Below are positions 36,210-44,408 of a DNA stretch of 61,501 nucleotides, piece after piece (within the stretch, counting starts at the first letter, position 1; each line of letters starts with the position of its first letter). Origin of the DNA: Planctomycetota bacterium. Its GTDB lineage: Bacteria; Planctomycetota; Planctomycetia; Gemmatales; Gemmataceae. The notes under the pieces were generated by a model. The model saw only the letters and a program-made list of their open reading frames with translations. It was not told the DNA's origin and made no database searches. Location of the stretch: NCBI GenBank assembly GCA_021325115.1, contig JAJPHU010000220.1:1-61501 (forward strand), in the 5' to 3' direction. Made by a program: the position numbers and the translations under genes.

Positions 36210-37046
36210 TCACCATGCCACTTCCATCATGTTGACGATCTGCTGGGCCATATTCAGACAATTCCACTGCTGGGCCGTCGCCAGTGATTCGCCGATTTCG
36301 GGACGATAGTAGGCGACGGAGCGTACCAAGACAGAGCCGAACAGTCCGGCCATGGGCAAGGAACCGAGCGGCGGACTGCCTGGGGGACCGGGGGCGTTGG
36401 TCTGTCCCATCGTGGGATTACCGGTATTCGGCGGCGGTGCGGTGTCCGCCATCGTCGCCTGGGCACCGACCGGCGAAGTTGCCGCAGCGCTGAGAGGCTG
36501 TGTTAACAGGCTGCCCGGTGTTAGGGCGGCCTGGTTGAGCGGATCTTGCATGCCGGGCAGCAGACCGGCCGGCGGTGGCGGCTCCAGATTGCGCGGTGCC
36601 GGCCACGATAACAATTGGCCGGTGCGCAGGTCTCTCCAGCGTACTGCACAGGTCATCGTCGTTTCTACCTCGCGGATTTCGTTGAGTTGATTGTAGTTCA
36701 GCGACATTTGGATGAAACTGAGGATCGAGCCATCCAACTCGGTATCGGCATCGCCGGAACAGACTTTATAGGGCGTGTCGGCTTCGATACGATGCACGAT
36801 TTCTTCAGTTAATTGCATCTCCAGTCCCGGCACCGGAACCGCCGCCCAGAAGGTAGGATCTTTGAAGATCTTGACGCGGATGGTCTTGTAGCGACGATCG
36901 AAATTGGGAGCCGTGGCGTAGCCGAAGATCACGGGTTTGCCATCGTTCCAGCTAAAGAGCTGGCTAAAATCGCATGCCGGCACAGCCAACCCTGCGCCGG
37001 CCAGGGTCAGCAACATCGAACGGCGCGTCCATAATTTCGGCTTCAT
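36210..37046 (-). CDS. LptE-like exported protein
   Basis: 278 aa. N-terminal Arg-rich signal (WTRRSMLLTLAGAGLAVPAC) with a weak lipobox (VPAC). The core (YKTIRVKIFKDPTFWAAVPV, MQLTEEIVHRIEADTPYKVC, ADTELDGSIL) is the LptE/RlpB pattern: a small alpha-beta fold that plugs the LptD barrel. The C-terminal third is Pro/Gly-rich and low-complexity (NTGNPTMGQTNAPG), which is unusual. With the LptF/G-type gene at 10606 it suggests LPS export. LptD is not in this window. Confidence 0.75.
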   Translation of the reverse strand: MKPKLWTRRSMLLTLAGAGLAVPACDFSQLFSWNDGKPVIFGYATAPNFDRRYKTIRVKIFKDPTFWAAVPVPGLEMQLTEEIVHRIEADTPYKVCSGDADTELDGSILSFIQMSLNYNQLNEIREVETTMTCAVRWRDLRTGQLLSWPAPRNLEPPPPAGLLPGMQDPLNQAALTPGSLLTQPLSAAATSPVGAQATMADTAPPPNTGNPTMGQTNAPGPPGSPPLGSLPMAGLFGSVLVRSVAYYRPEIGESLATAQQWNCLNMAQQIVNMMEVAW

Positions 37047-37106
37047 GTTTCTCCCCTTTTGTGCATCGCTCTGGAGGGGGGCTTACACCCCCCGGCTCGG
37101 TTGTTG

Positions 37107-38456
37107 TCAGTTCCCGCCGACACCAGGCGGCAACGGAGCTGGCGCTTCCGGCACTTTTCGCGGCATCGGCGCCGGTTCCGGGTTGCTCGGTGCCAATGGC
37201 GGCAGCGGGACCGGCTCCGGACCATGGACCACGCGCCGCGGCGGTGGCAGAAGCTCGCTCGGCCTGCCGTCGCTGGCTTGCGGCGGCGGTCCCAATTTGT
37301 CGCGCTGTTCCTGCGCCATCTTGGCGTAAATCTCCATCATCCGCCTGGTGGCGCGCTCTGCCGCATCTGTACCCGGATAACGACGGCGGACAATCTCGTA
37401 ATAGAAGTAAGCCGAGCCGGGATGGCCGGTGCGGCGGAAAAACTCAGCCATCTGATAATCCTTCTCGGCCTGATGGGCAGTGATGCAGGCCAACAGTTTC
37501 ATCAAGCTCTGTTTCTTCTCCTCGGTCACATCCGGCATGCGCAGGGCTTCATCGACCAGCTTGCGGGCGTCGGCGACGCGACGGCCATCGTACAGCTCGC
37601 CGCCGGTGCTCATCAGCTTGGCCTTGATGGCCAGCTCGATGGCATACGGCGCATAGGGACTTTCCGGGAATGTTTTGGTTAGCTGACTGAACTGTTGATC
37701 AGCCTCGACATAATCTTCATTGAACCAGGCAATGTAGCCGCACAGATAGAGCGCCTTGTCGGCGTAGGGGCCGCCCCTGCCCTCGTAGATAGATACGTCC
37801 TTGAGGCGTTCGACGGCCCGGCCTTCGCGATCAAGGAACGGCTTGCGTTTGTCGAAGCTGATGAAGCGTGGCCAAACGATCCAGCGTTTGCCCTCGCGCC
37901 GCTCCTGACTTTCGCGGACTTGCTCCCAGGTGTCTTGTAGCCAATAGGTGGCGATCTCGTAAATGTGTTGCGTGGCCAGATCTTTGTATGGATTGATCGT
38001 GTGATTGCGGAGCAGATTGGCATAGGTGTCGGCGGCCTTGGGGAGGTTGCCCTGCAAGCGCAGACACTCGGCTTCGTAATAGAGCGCCTCCTGAACGGCG
38101 AAGGCGGGATTTTTGTCGTTGTTGGCGATGTGGTGATAGAGCTTCTGAGCCTTGGCGTAGTCTTCACGGCGGAAGTATTCGCGGGCGCCGGCCAACTCAG
38201 CCTCGACGCTTTTTTCTCTGGGCTTCGGCTCGGCGCTCAAAGCACCGTTGCGCAGCACGAAGCTCTCCACCGGCGGCGGCGGCGTGGGCGGCGGTTTGAT
38301 CGGATTGAGTTGATCCCAGGTGCAGCCGCAAAGGAGGCAGCAAGCGTAAAAGAGAAGCAAGTTTAGCTGCGAGCTAAAGGCGAGTGCGCAAGCCGGCCGC
38401 ATTCGCTTTCGACTCGCGGCTAAACGAAGCTCTCGTTTTTGCGCGTGCTTGCTCAT
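37107..38456 (-). CDS. Tetratricopeptide lipoprotein, BamD-like
   Basis: 449 aa. ATG 38456 overlaps the recO stop as ATGA, so translation is probably coupled. The lipoprotein signal ends at ACCLLCGC (lipobox). The body is a TPR array (REDYAKAQKLYHHIANND, AECLRLQGNLPKAADTYANL, YVEADQQFSQLTKTFPESPY), the arrangement of outer-membrane assembly lipoproteins of the BamD/YfiO type, though longer. The C-terminus is Pro-rich. The residues before the lipobox (RELRLAASRKRMRPACALAF) are encoded by the palindrome at 38361-38425. A role in envelope assembly is inferred. Confidence 0.78.
   Translation of the reverse strand: MSKHAQKRELRLAASRKRMRPACALAFSSQLNLLLFYACCLLCGCTWDQLNPIKPPPTPPPPVESFVLRNGALSAEPKPREKSVEAELAGAREYFRREDYAKAQKLYHHIANNDKNPAFAVQEALYYEAECLRLQGNLPKAADTYANLLRNHTINPYKDLATQHIYEIATYWLQDTWEQVRESQERREGKRWIVWPRFISFDKRKPFLDREGRAVERLKDVSIYEGRGGPYADKALYLCGYIAWFNEDYVEADQQFSQLTKTFPESPYAPYAIELAIKAKLMSTGGELYDGRRVADARKLVDEALRMPDVTEEKKQSLMKLLACITAHQAEKDYQMAEFFRRTGHPGSAYFYYEIVRRRYPGTDAAERATRRMMEIYAKMAQEQRDKLGPPPQASDGRPSELLPPPRRVVHGPEPVPLPPLAPSNPEPAPMPRKVPEAPAPLPPGVGGN
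38361..38425. repeat. Palindromic repeat in a signal-peptide coding region
   Basis: GTTTAGCTGCGAGCTAAAGG at the left is mirrored by CGACTCGCGGCTAAAC at the right, with GAGTGCG/CGCATTC as inner pair. It encodes the N-region of the TPR lipoprotein signal. Confidence 0.7.
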
Positions 38457-39190
38457 CAGCTTCCCAGGTAAGACAGCAAGCGAGGCCGCCGGCCCAGCAA
38501 GCAAGTCAAATACTGCCCCAGCAGTTGCCGCACTTCCGCCCGCACCTCTGCACTCCAGGGACGGCGCCAGGCGTCACCGGGCGCGGCCAGCTCTTGCAAT
38601 GTCCGCCAAGTTGACGGCGCCAGTGGCCGGCTGTCGCGCTGACTGCCCCGGCAACGGCGGCACAACACACCGTTACCCAGAGCGCTGAACGCCAACTCCG
38701 CCTCGACAACCGATCCGCCACAGCCGGCACAGTGATCGAGGACAGGGCTATACCCCAGTTCGCGCAGCAATACCATCTCAAATCGCGCCACCCGGGGGCC
38801 GCACTCGGGGCCGCCCAGCGTTTGCAGCGTCTCCAACGCCTCATCGAACAGTAGCGGGTGCGGATCGTAGTCTCGCGTTCCTTCCATGAGTAGCTCGGCA
38901 ACATAGTAGGCAGCGTAAAGGGCGGTAAGGTCCGTCCGCAGCCGGGGAAATCGCTGGATGACTTGTGCCTCCGTCAACAGGTCCAGACTGTCCGATGATT
39001 TGCGGAGGAAGACGATACGGCATAACGTCAGTAAGTCAAGAGCATTCTCGAAGTTGGACTTGAGCCGTCTACCCCCTTTGGCCAAAACGCGTACTTTGCC
39101 GAACTCGCGTGTCCAAAGCGTGGCGATACGGCTGCTCTCACTCCAATCGGTGGTCCGCAGCACCAGAGCGGTGGCTTTCTCGGTGAGCAT
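38456..39190 (-). CDS. recO: DNA repair protein RecO
   Basis: 244 aa from ATG 39190 (GGGAG upstream); an earlier in-frame ATG lacks support. N-terminal OB fold (EKATALVLRTTDWSESSRIA, RVLAKGGRRLKSNF), helical middle and a zinc-type motif C-A-G-C ... C-R-R-C (DHCAGCGGS, VLCRRCRGS). RecO anneals SSB-coated single strands and loads RecA with RecR in gap repair. Cytoplasmic. Its stop overlaps the start of the TPR lipoprotein gene. Confidence 0.92.
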   Translation of the reverse strand: MLTEKATALVLRTTDWSESSRIATLWTREFGKVRVLAKGGRRLKSNFENALDLLTLCRIVFLRKSSDSLDLLTEAQVIQRFPRLRTDLTALYAAYYVAELLMEGTRDYDPHPLLFDEALETLQTLGGPECGPRVARFEMVLLRELGYSPVLDHCAGCGGSVVEAELAFSALGNGVLCRRCRGSQRDSRPLAPSTWRTLQELAAPGDAWRRPWSAEVRAEVRQLLGQYLTCLLGRRPRLLSYLGS

Positions 39191-39210
39191 GGATCTCCCA
39201 AAAAAGAAAT

Positions 39211-39343
39211 GCCAAGACACCAAGGACGCCAAGAAAGAAAAGAGAAAAAAGAGTCAAAAATTCATATAACACACCAACGATTCTATCCATTTTTGTTTTT
39301 TGTGTTTTTCTCTGTTTTCTCTTGGCGTCCTTGGTGTCTTGGC
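39211..39343. repeat. Inverted repeat, GCCAAGACACCAAGGACGCC family
   Basis: GCCAAGACACCAAGGACGCC at the left is mirrored by GGCGTCCTTGGTGTCTTGGC at the right, a perfect 20-bp stem with a long A/T-rich loop. The loop ends in poly-A/T stretches on both sides. It lies between ybeY and recO. Confidence 0.85.
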
Positions 39344-39354
39344 GGTTTTTGTTT

Positions 39355-39792
39355 CTACTCCGTAATGTCTGGCAGGCCGAGTTGTTGCAGATAATAGCGC
39401 TCCCGTTGGCGCATGGTGGTGCGAGCGGCGTCGTCGTGATCGTCGTAGCCACACAGGTGTAGCAGACCGTGAATCACGTACAGGATCAACTCCGTCTGCA
39501 CATCATGGCCGCGCGCAGCAGCTTGTTCAGCGGCCACCTCGACGCCCAGCACCAACTCGCCGGCCAGTTTCGACGCCTTCGGCTCGCTGAGAGGAAAACT
39601 TAATACGTCGGTCGGCTCATCATGGTGGAGATAACGTAGATTGAGACGATGAATAGTAGGATTGTCGACAAAGGCCAGACTGATCTCATAATCGACCACG
39701 TCTTCACCGGCCAGGACAGTACGCACCGTCTGGCGCATTCGGGCGCGATCGATGGGCACAATCTCCTGCGGCGTGGCGATGGAAATGTTCAT
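39355..39792 (-). CDS. ybeY: Endoribonuclease YbeY
   Basis: 145 aa. The zinc site HGLLHLCGYDDHDD (three His) is complete, preceded by the TDVLSFPLSEP strand. YbeY trims 16S rRNA 3' ends and takes part in ribosome quality control. Cytoplasmic. Start ATG lies directly behind the repeat at 39793-39888, which separates it from parA. Confidence 0.94.
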   Translation of the reverse strand: MNISIATPQEIVPIDRARMRQTVRTVLAGEDVVDYEISLAFVDNPTIHRLNLRYLHHDEPTDVLSFPLSEPKASKLAGELVLGVEVAAEQAAARGHDVQTELILYVIHGLLHLCGYDDHDDAARTTMRQRERYYLQQLGLPDITE

Positions 39793-39888
39793 GATCGGTT
39801 TTCGGTTTTCCGTTTTCGGATAAACAACCCCTCGCTATTTTATCGGATTTATCGGACCGAAAACCGAAAACTGCAAACCGATAACCGA
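39793..39888. repeat. Inverted repeat CGGTTTTCGGTTTTC family
   Basis: ATCGGTTTTCGGTTTTCCG is mirrored by ACCGAAAACCGAAAACTGC and GATAACCGATT, giving a long hairpin from the parA stop codon to the ybeY start. Confidence 0.75.
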
Positions 39889-40776
39889 TTATGCCGGCAC
39901 GGGCGGCTCGCTGATTTCCTGGCGTTCGACGCTGAGGACGGTGGCCTGGCCACGTTCGTCCATTTCGACGCGCGCTGCCAACACCGTCGGCGCTTCGCCG
40001 AGTACTTCGCGGGCCAAGGCGGCGTAGTCTTCGGCGCCGTGGCAGTGCGGCGCGTAAGCGAAGATCGATTGACCGAAGCTGGGGCATTCCGCCAGTTTGA
40101 TGTTGCGGCGAATGCGCGTGGCGAAGATGCGTGCCTTGGCCCAGGGCGCATTGGTGCCGCGGCTCTTGTCGAGATATTCCTGCAAGTCCTGCACGACTTC
40201 CGCCGCCAGCCGGGTGCTCGATTCGTACAGCGACAGGATAATGCCGGTGACTTTGAGCGCGGGATTGATGCGCTTGGCGACCAGCGCCGTGGTTTCTAGC
40301 AGCTTGCCCATGCCGTGCAGGGCGAGGAAGTGCGGCTGCAAGGGGATAAAGACCTCGTTGGCCGCCGACAGCGCGTTGAGCGTCAGCACGCCCAGCGAAG
40401 GCGCGCAATCCATGAACACATAATCAAATGCACCTTCGTCTTGCAGCAGCAGATCACGGAGGATGACTTCCCGCCCCACGACGCCGGCCAATTCGACCTC
40501 GGCAGCGGCGAGATTGATGTCCGAGCCGGCCACCCACAGGTTGTCTTCGACTTTGCGGCGCACCTCAGCTAAGGGCCGATTGTTGACCAGTACATCGTAC
40601 ATGGATGGCGCTTTGCCGTCGGGTTCGATGCCGAGATGGGTGGTAGCGTGGGCCTGCGGATCCAGGTCGATGACACAGACACGCTGGCCGAACTCCGCCA
40701 ACGCCGCCGCCAGATTGACTGCTGTTGTCGTCTTGCCAACACCGCCCTTTTGATTGATAATCGCGATCCGTCGCAT
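39889..40776 (-). CDS. parA: ParA/Soj-family ATPase
   Basis: 295 aa. Start ATG 40776 has AGAGGA ten bases upstream; longer in-frame starts place the Walker motif unusually deep. Deviant Walker A KGGVGKTT (residues 10-17), [26 protein letters not shown] and [11 protein letters not shown] are typical for chromosome-partition ATPases. With ParB it moves origin regions apart. No parB or parS site was found next to it, so a position near the replication origin is not shown. The C-terminus is slightly extended and acidic. Confidence 0.9.
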   Translation of the reverse strand: MRRIAIINQKGGVGKTTTAVNLAAALAEFGQRVCVIDLDPQAHATTHLGIEPDGKAPSMYDVLVNNRPLAEVRRKVEDNLWVAGSDINLAAAEVELAGVVGREVILRDLLLQDEGAFDYVFMDCAPSLGVLTLNALSAANEVFIPLQPHFLALHGMGKLLETTALVAKRINPALKVTGIILSLYESSTRLAAEVVQDLQEYLDKSRGTNAPWAKARIFATRIRRNIKLAECPSFGQSIFAYAPHCHGAEDYAALAREVLGEAPTVLAARVEMDERGQATVLSVERQEISEPPVPA

Positions 40777-40888
40777 GATTGGTCCTCTGGATAAACCATC
40801 CATGGTTTCTGTTACGAGGGGGCGATTATACGCACCAGAGACAAAGGCGCGAACCCCAAGACGCCGCAGCGCGGTATCATAAATCGTT

Positions 40889-40950
40889 GGCGAGCGGGGC
40901 GCGGCAATGCCCCGGTGGAAATAACCGGGACGTGGCCGCGCCCTGCTCGT
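40889..40950. repeat. Palindromic repeat, GGCGAGCGGGG family
   Basis: GGCGAGCGGGGCGCGGC at the left is mirrored by GCCGCGCCCTGCTCG at the right. It sits between the divergent parA and psuG genes, 27 bases before the psuG start. Confidence 0.65.
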
Positions 40951-40976
40951 CAAAACCTGCGGATAAGGATCTCCCC

Positions 40977-41912
40977 ATGAGCGCGTTGCAATTGGACATT
41001 CACCCGGAGGTGTCCGCCGCCTTGGCGGAGGGGCAGCCGGTGGTGGCCCTGGAATCGACCCTGATCGCTCACGGTCTGCCGTGGCCGGCGAATCTGGAGG
41101 CGGCGCGGCAGGCCGAGGCCGCCGTTCGCGCCGAGGGTGCGGTGCCGGCCACCGTCGCCGTCTGGCAGGGCCGGCCGATCATCGGACTTGATGCCGGACA
41201 ACTGGAGCACCTGGCGCGGCAAGCAGACCGGCGAGACGCCAGTCCCACCGTGCGCAAGGCCAGCAGCCGCGATTTGGCCGCAGCCATCGTGCAGAAAGCG
41301 TTTGCTGCCACGACCGTGGCGGCGACGATGGTGCTGGCCCAGCGTGCCGGCTTGCGTGTTTTCGCCACCGGCGGCATCGGCGGCGTTCATCCGGTCAGTG
41401 GACGCGGGTTCGACATTTCCGCTGATGTGCTCGAGCTGGCCCGCACGTCGGTCGCCGTTGTCTGCGCCGGCGCCAAGGGCATTCTCGATCTGTCTGCTAC
41501 TTTAGAAATGCTGGAAACAATGAGTGTACCGGTGGTCGGCTACGGCACCGATGAATTCCCGGCGTTTCTGCTGGCGTCGAGCGGCTTGCCGGTTAGCGCG
41601 CGGGTGGATTCGCCAGCGGAAGCGGCGGCGCTGTGTCAAATGCATTGGGACCTGGGCGGGGCCGGCGTTGTGCTGGCCCAGCCGCTGCCGGTCGAGACGG
41701 CCCTGCAACCGGCTGATTTCCATCGGGCGTTGGTGCGGGCCGAAAGCCAGGCCCGCGCCGAAGGCGTGCGCGGCCCGGCCCTGACGCCGTTCCTCCTGGC
41801 TCGCCTGGCCGAATTGACCGACGGGCGAACCCTGCGGGCCAATCAAGCCTTGATCGTGGCCAACGCGCGGCTGGCGGCACGCATCGCCGCCGCTTTCCCC
41901 AAGAGACAATGA
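40977..41912 (+). CDS. psuG: Pseudouridine-5'-phosphate glycosidase
   Basis: 311 aa from ATG 40977 (AAGGAT upstream). Typical segments: [49 protein letters not shown] and [10 protein letters not shown]...[15 protein letters not shown]. It cleaves pseudouridine 5'-phosphate to uracil and ribose-5-phosphate (reversible). The usual kinase psuK is not adjacent. Cytoplasmic. The next gene starts two bases after its stop. Confidence 0.95.
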   Translation: MSALQLDIHPEVSAALAEGQPVVALESTLIAHGLPWPANLEAARQAEAAVRAEGAVPATVAVWQGRPIIGLDAGQLEHLARQADRRDASPTVRKASSRDLAAAIVQKAFAATTVAATMVLAQRAGLRVFATGGIGGVHPVSGRGFDISADVLELARTSVAVVCAGAKGILDLSATLEMLETMSVPVVGYGTDEFPAFLLASSGLPVSARVDSPAEAAALCQMHWDLGGAGVVLAQPLPVETALQPADFHRALVRAESQARAEGVRGPALTPFLLARLAELTDGRTLRANQALIVANARLAARIAAAFPKRQ

Positions 41913-41913
41913 C

Positions 41914-42666
41914 ATGCGGCTATTGGCCATCGGCGACATTCACGGCTGTTTGACGGCCCTGGACACGCTGCTCGACCTCGTGGCCGTCCGACCGGACGAC
42001 CGAATCGTCACCCTCGGCGATTACGTTGATCGTGGTCCCGATTCGCGCGGCGTGCTCGATCGCCTCATCGCCCTGCACGCTGGCGGCCGGCTTATCGCCC
42101 TGCGCGGCAACCATGATGTAATGATGCTCGAGGCCCGCCGCACTGGTATCGATCCGCTGTGGCTGGGCTTTGGCGGCAACGCCACCTTGCGTTCCTATGG
42201 CATCCCGGAGGGCAGCGAGCACCAGACGCTGCTGACGAAGATACCGGAACGACATTGGAAGTTTCTCGAGGAAGACTGCCGGCGCTATTACGAAACAGAG
42301 AAACATATTTTCGTTCATGCGAACCTTCGCCCCGATCTGCCGCTGGATCAGCAATCGGAGGACATGCTCTACTGGCAGAAGCTCCTCCGGCCCTGTGCCC
42401 ATGTGTCCGGCAAGATCATGATCTGCGGCCACACGCGGCAGAAAAGCGGCCTGCCGCTCGATCTGGGCACGAGCATCTGCATCGATACCAATGTCTACGA
42501 CGGAGGCTGGCTGACCTGTCTCGATGTGCTGTCCGGCTGCATCTGGCAGGCGAACGAACAGGGCCAGACGCGAATGGGAGACCTGGCGAGCGGGGTGGGT
42601 GAACGCCCCGCTCGCCCGGTCACTTCCGTCCTATCTGCTGAAGCCAATAACCCAACCCGAAGCTAA
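41914..42666 (+). CDS. PPP-family phosphatase (bis(5'-nucleosyl)-tetraphosphatase or Ser/Thr type)
   Basis: 250 aa. Metal-site motifs GDIHG (7-11), GDYVDRGPDS and RGNHD are complete, with a later His in ICGHTRQKSG. The short domain fits PrpE/ApaH-like or bacterial PPP phosphatases; which substrate cannot be told. The last ~25 residues are encoded by a palindromic repeat (42585-42616) and flanking sequence, so the C-terminus is probably not native. It overlaps the small minus-strand gene by 47 bases. Confidence 0.83.
   Translation: MRLLAIGDIHGCLTALDTLLDLVAVRPDDRIVTLGDYVDRGPDSRGVLDRLIALHAGGRLIALRGNHDVMMLEARRTGIDPLWLGFGGNATLRSYGIPEGSEHQTLLTKIPERHWKFLEEDCRRYYETEKHIFVHANLRPDLPLDQQSEDMLYWQKLLRPCAHVSGKIMICGHTRQKSGLPLDLGTSICIDTNVYDGGWLTCLDVLSGCIWQANEQGQTRMGDLASGVGERPARPVTSVLSAEANNPTRS
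42585..42616. repeat. GGCGAGCGGGG palindrome in a gene tail
   Basis: GGCGAGCGGGGTGGGT and GAACGCCCCGCTCGCC face each other, giving a 10-bp-plus stem inside the C-terminal coding region of the PPP phosphatase. Confidence 0.65.
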
Positions 42667-42802
42667 TCACACCGACAGCGGATAGCTTCAGCGATGTCCA
42701 GAGATCGATCCCGTGCGGTTCCGGCGCCAGATTGCCGGCGATGGCCACCGGCAGCATAATCAGGCCGACAATCTGGAGCAAACGGCCGAGCTTGTACAAC
42801 AT
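42620..42802 (-). CDS. Small two-helix membrane protein
   Basis: 60 aa from ATG 42802, with GGGAAAAGA nearby. Two hydrophobic segments (LQIVGLIMLPVAIAGNL and LSAVGVISFGLGYWL) with a positively charged start and end (YKLGR, QQIGRK). No family recognised. It is the last 60 codons of a longer open frame, whose upstream part has no coding signal. Convergent with, and overlapping, the phosphatase gene. Confidence 0.55.
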   Translation of the reverse strand: MLYKLGRLLQIVGLIMLPVAIAGNLAPEPHGIDLWTSLKLSAVGVISFGLGYWLQQIGRK

Positions 42803-42983
42803 TTTCTTTTCCCGACATGGTTCTCGAATCCGAGAAATCCCGCTCCACTCTTTCTCAGATCTGCGATTGGGGTTTCCGTTGCTGTCCTTCCATTCTACAA
42901 ACGTTGCCGCTAAACCGACCGGAAAAACACTCTGGAGCGATGGCACACCACTTGCTAACATTGGGCGAATCCTAAAGGGCGCC

Positions 42984-43020
42984 GGAAAACGCTTGACATC
43001 GTTTTCCTGATAACTACAAA
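42984..43020 (+). promoter_or_regulatory. Candidate promoter/operator of the oxidase cluster
   Basis: TTGACA (42993-42998) and TACAAA (43015-43020) are separated by 16 bases, a sigma-70-like pair about 50 bases before the cytochrome c start. A perfect 7-bp inverted repeat, GGAAAAC (42984-42990) with GTTTTCC (43001-43007), flanks the -35 element, which suggests a repressor site. No experimental support. Confidence 0.4.
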
Positions 43021-43067
43021 ACGGTTATTCCATCCGCGCCTGAAGTTTATCAAGGGAGGCCGATCGA

Positions 43068-44327
43068 GTGAGTTCCGCCGTGTCGTTCGCCAGGATGGTG
43101 CGTGTTCTTGCCCTGGCGATCCCTTGCCTGTTGCCGTTGCTGTCCGGTTGTGATCTGGATTCTTATCCCGCCGAGTTGACGTATCCTCTGCGCTCCGACC
43201 CTATCGTCACGTCGCCACCGGGTTCGACGCGCTGGGATACCACCGCGCCGGGTCAGCTGGACATGCATATCGCCCACCTGTCCGATCCGGAGGTCGGCGG
43301 CAAAACGCTCGATCCCGCCAAGCTGCCCGCCAAGGAGCGTGGGGAACTGGAGCGAGCCCTGAACGAGATCTTTGGCACTCCTGCTACGCCGAAGGTATTT
43401 CTCAAAGACGCCGATGACGAGGTCAAAAGTCGTATTCAGGATCTCAAACTCGACGACAAGACGTTAGCACACGGCAGCATCGTATACCGCCGGCATTGCA
43501 TGCATTGCCACGGCGTCACCGGCGATGGCCGGGGGCCAACGGGGCCGTGGATCAATCCCACGCCGCGCGATTATCGCCAAGGCTTGTTCAAGTTCATGTC
43601 CACCGCTGTTGAGGTGAACAATCGCAAGCCACGCCGCGAGGATTTGCGCCGCACCCTGGAGCACGGCATCGAAGGCACTTCGATGCCGTCATTCAGTTTG
43701 CTTGAAGAAGCCGAGAAGGAAGCACTGGTTAGCTACGTCATTCACCTGAGTCTGCGCGGCGAATGCGAACGCTACACGATGGAGCCGATCCTCGATGGTT
43801 CGGGCTTGGAAGGCTCCGTCCGTGAGAAGGTTGTAGAGTTGCTCGGCGATTTCCTGCATGCCTGGGCAAACTCCAATGCCAAGGGTATTGAGCCAGGCGC
43901 CTATCCCTACAAAGAGGGCGATTTGCAGGCCTCGATTCGCCGCGGTTTCCAGCTGTTCACCGATCCGCGCGGCAGCGCCAGTTGCATCAACTGCCACGTA
44001 GATTTTGGCCGGCAGGCGCCGTTCCGCTACGACAAATGGGGCACCCTGGTGCGTCCGGCTAACCTGACGGCCGGCGTCTATCGCGGCGGCCGCCGGCCCA
44101 TCGACATTTACTGGCGCATCCGTGGCGGCATCGATCCCTCGCAAATGCCACGCGCGGATTTCGGGGATCAAGCGGCCCATAAAGAACAATGGCGCAACAA
44201 TGCCGATCCGTATTGGGATCTGGTCAACTTCGTGCAAGCGCTGCCGTATCCGCAGATGCTGCCTGAGGATGTGCGCGACAGCATCTACGGCCGGCGGCAC
44301 GAAAAGACGGAGCATGCACAAAGGTAG
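43068..44327 (+). CDS. Diheme cytochrome c lipoprotein
   Basis: 419 aa, GTG start behind AGGGAGG. Lipoprotein signal (LALAIPCLLPLLSGC, lipobox LSGC). Two heme-c sites: C144-M-H-C-H148 and C306-I-N-C-H310, with Met candidates such as TSMPSF and PSQMPRAD as sixth ligands. It heads the oxidase cluster and is the likely electron donor to subunit II, which here lacks a fused cytochrome domain. Anchored on the outer face of the cytoplasmic membrane (inference). Two short repeats separate it from coxB. Confidence 0.9.
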   Translation: MSSAVSFARMVRVLALAIPCLLPLLSGCDLDSYPAELTYPLRSDPIVTSPPGSTRWDTTAPGQLDMHIAHLSDPEVGGKTLDPAKLPAKERGELERALNEIFGTPATPKVFLKDADDEVKSRIQDLKLDDKTLAHGSIVYRRHCMHCHGVTGDGRGPTGPWINPTPRDYRQGLFKFMSTAVEVNNRKPRREDLRRTLEHGIEGTSMPSFSLLEEAEKEALVSYVIHLSLRGECERYTMEPILDGSGLEGSVREKVVELLGDFLHAWANSNAKGIEPGAYPYKEGDLQASIRRGFQLFTDPRGSASCINCHVDFGRQAPFRYDKWGTLVRPANLTAGVYRGGRRPIDIYWRIRGGIDPSQMPRADFGDQAAHKEQWRNNADPYWDLVNFVQALPYPQMLPEDVRDSIYGRRHEKTEHAQR

Positions 44328-44331
44328 TGCG

Positions 44332-44388
44332 TTACCAGCCCGCAGCGCAAGCAAGGAAATTTCGCCAGCTCGCAGCGCAAGCAAGGGC
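44332..44388. repeat. Tandem pair of CCAGCCCGCAGCGCAAGCAAGG repeats
   Basis: Two copies (CCAGCCCGCAGCGCAAGCAA and CCAGCTCGCAGCGCAAGCAA) lie head to tail between the cytochrome c gene and coxB. They are reverse complements of the copies near 18009, 20592, 30921 and 59643. Confidence 0.7.
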
Positions 44389-44408
44389 ACCTATACAGGA
44401 GTAGTTCC

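Noticed and set aside
39889..40776. Replication origin near parA
   Set aside because: No parB, parS-like palindromes, dnaA, gidA/gidB or DnaA-box cluster nearby.
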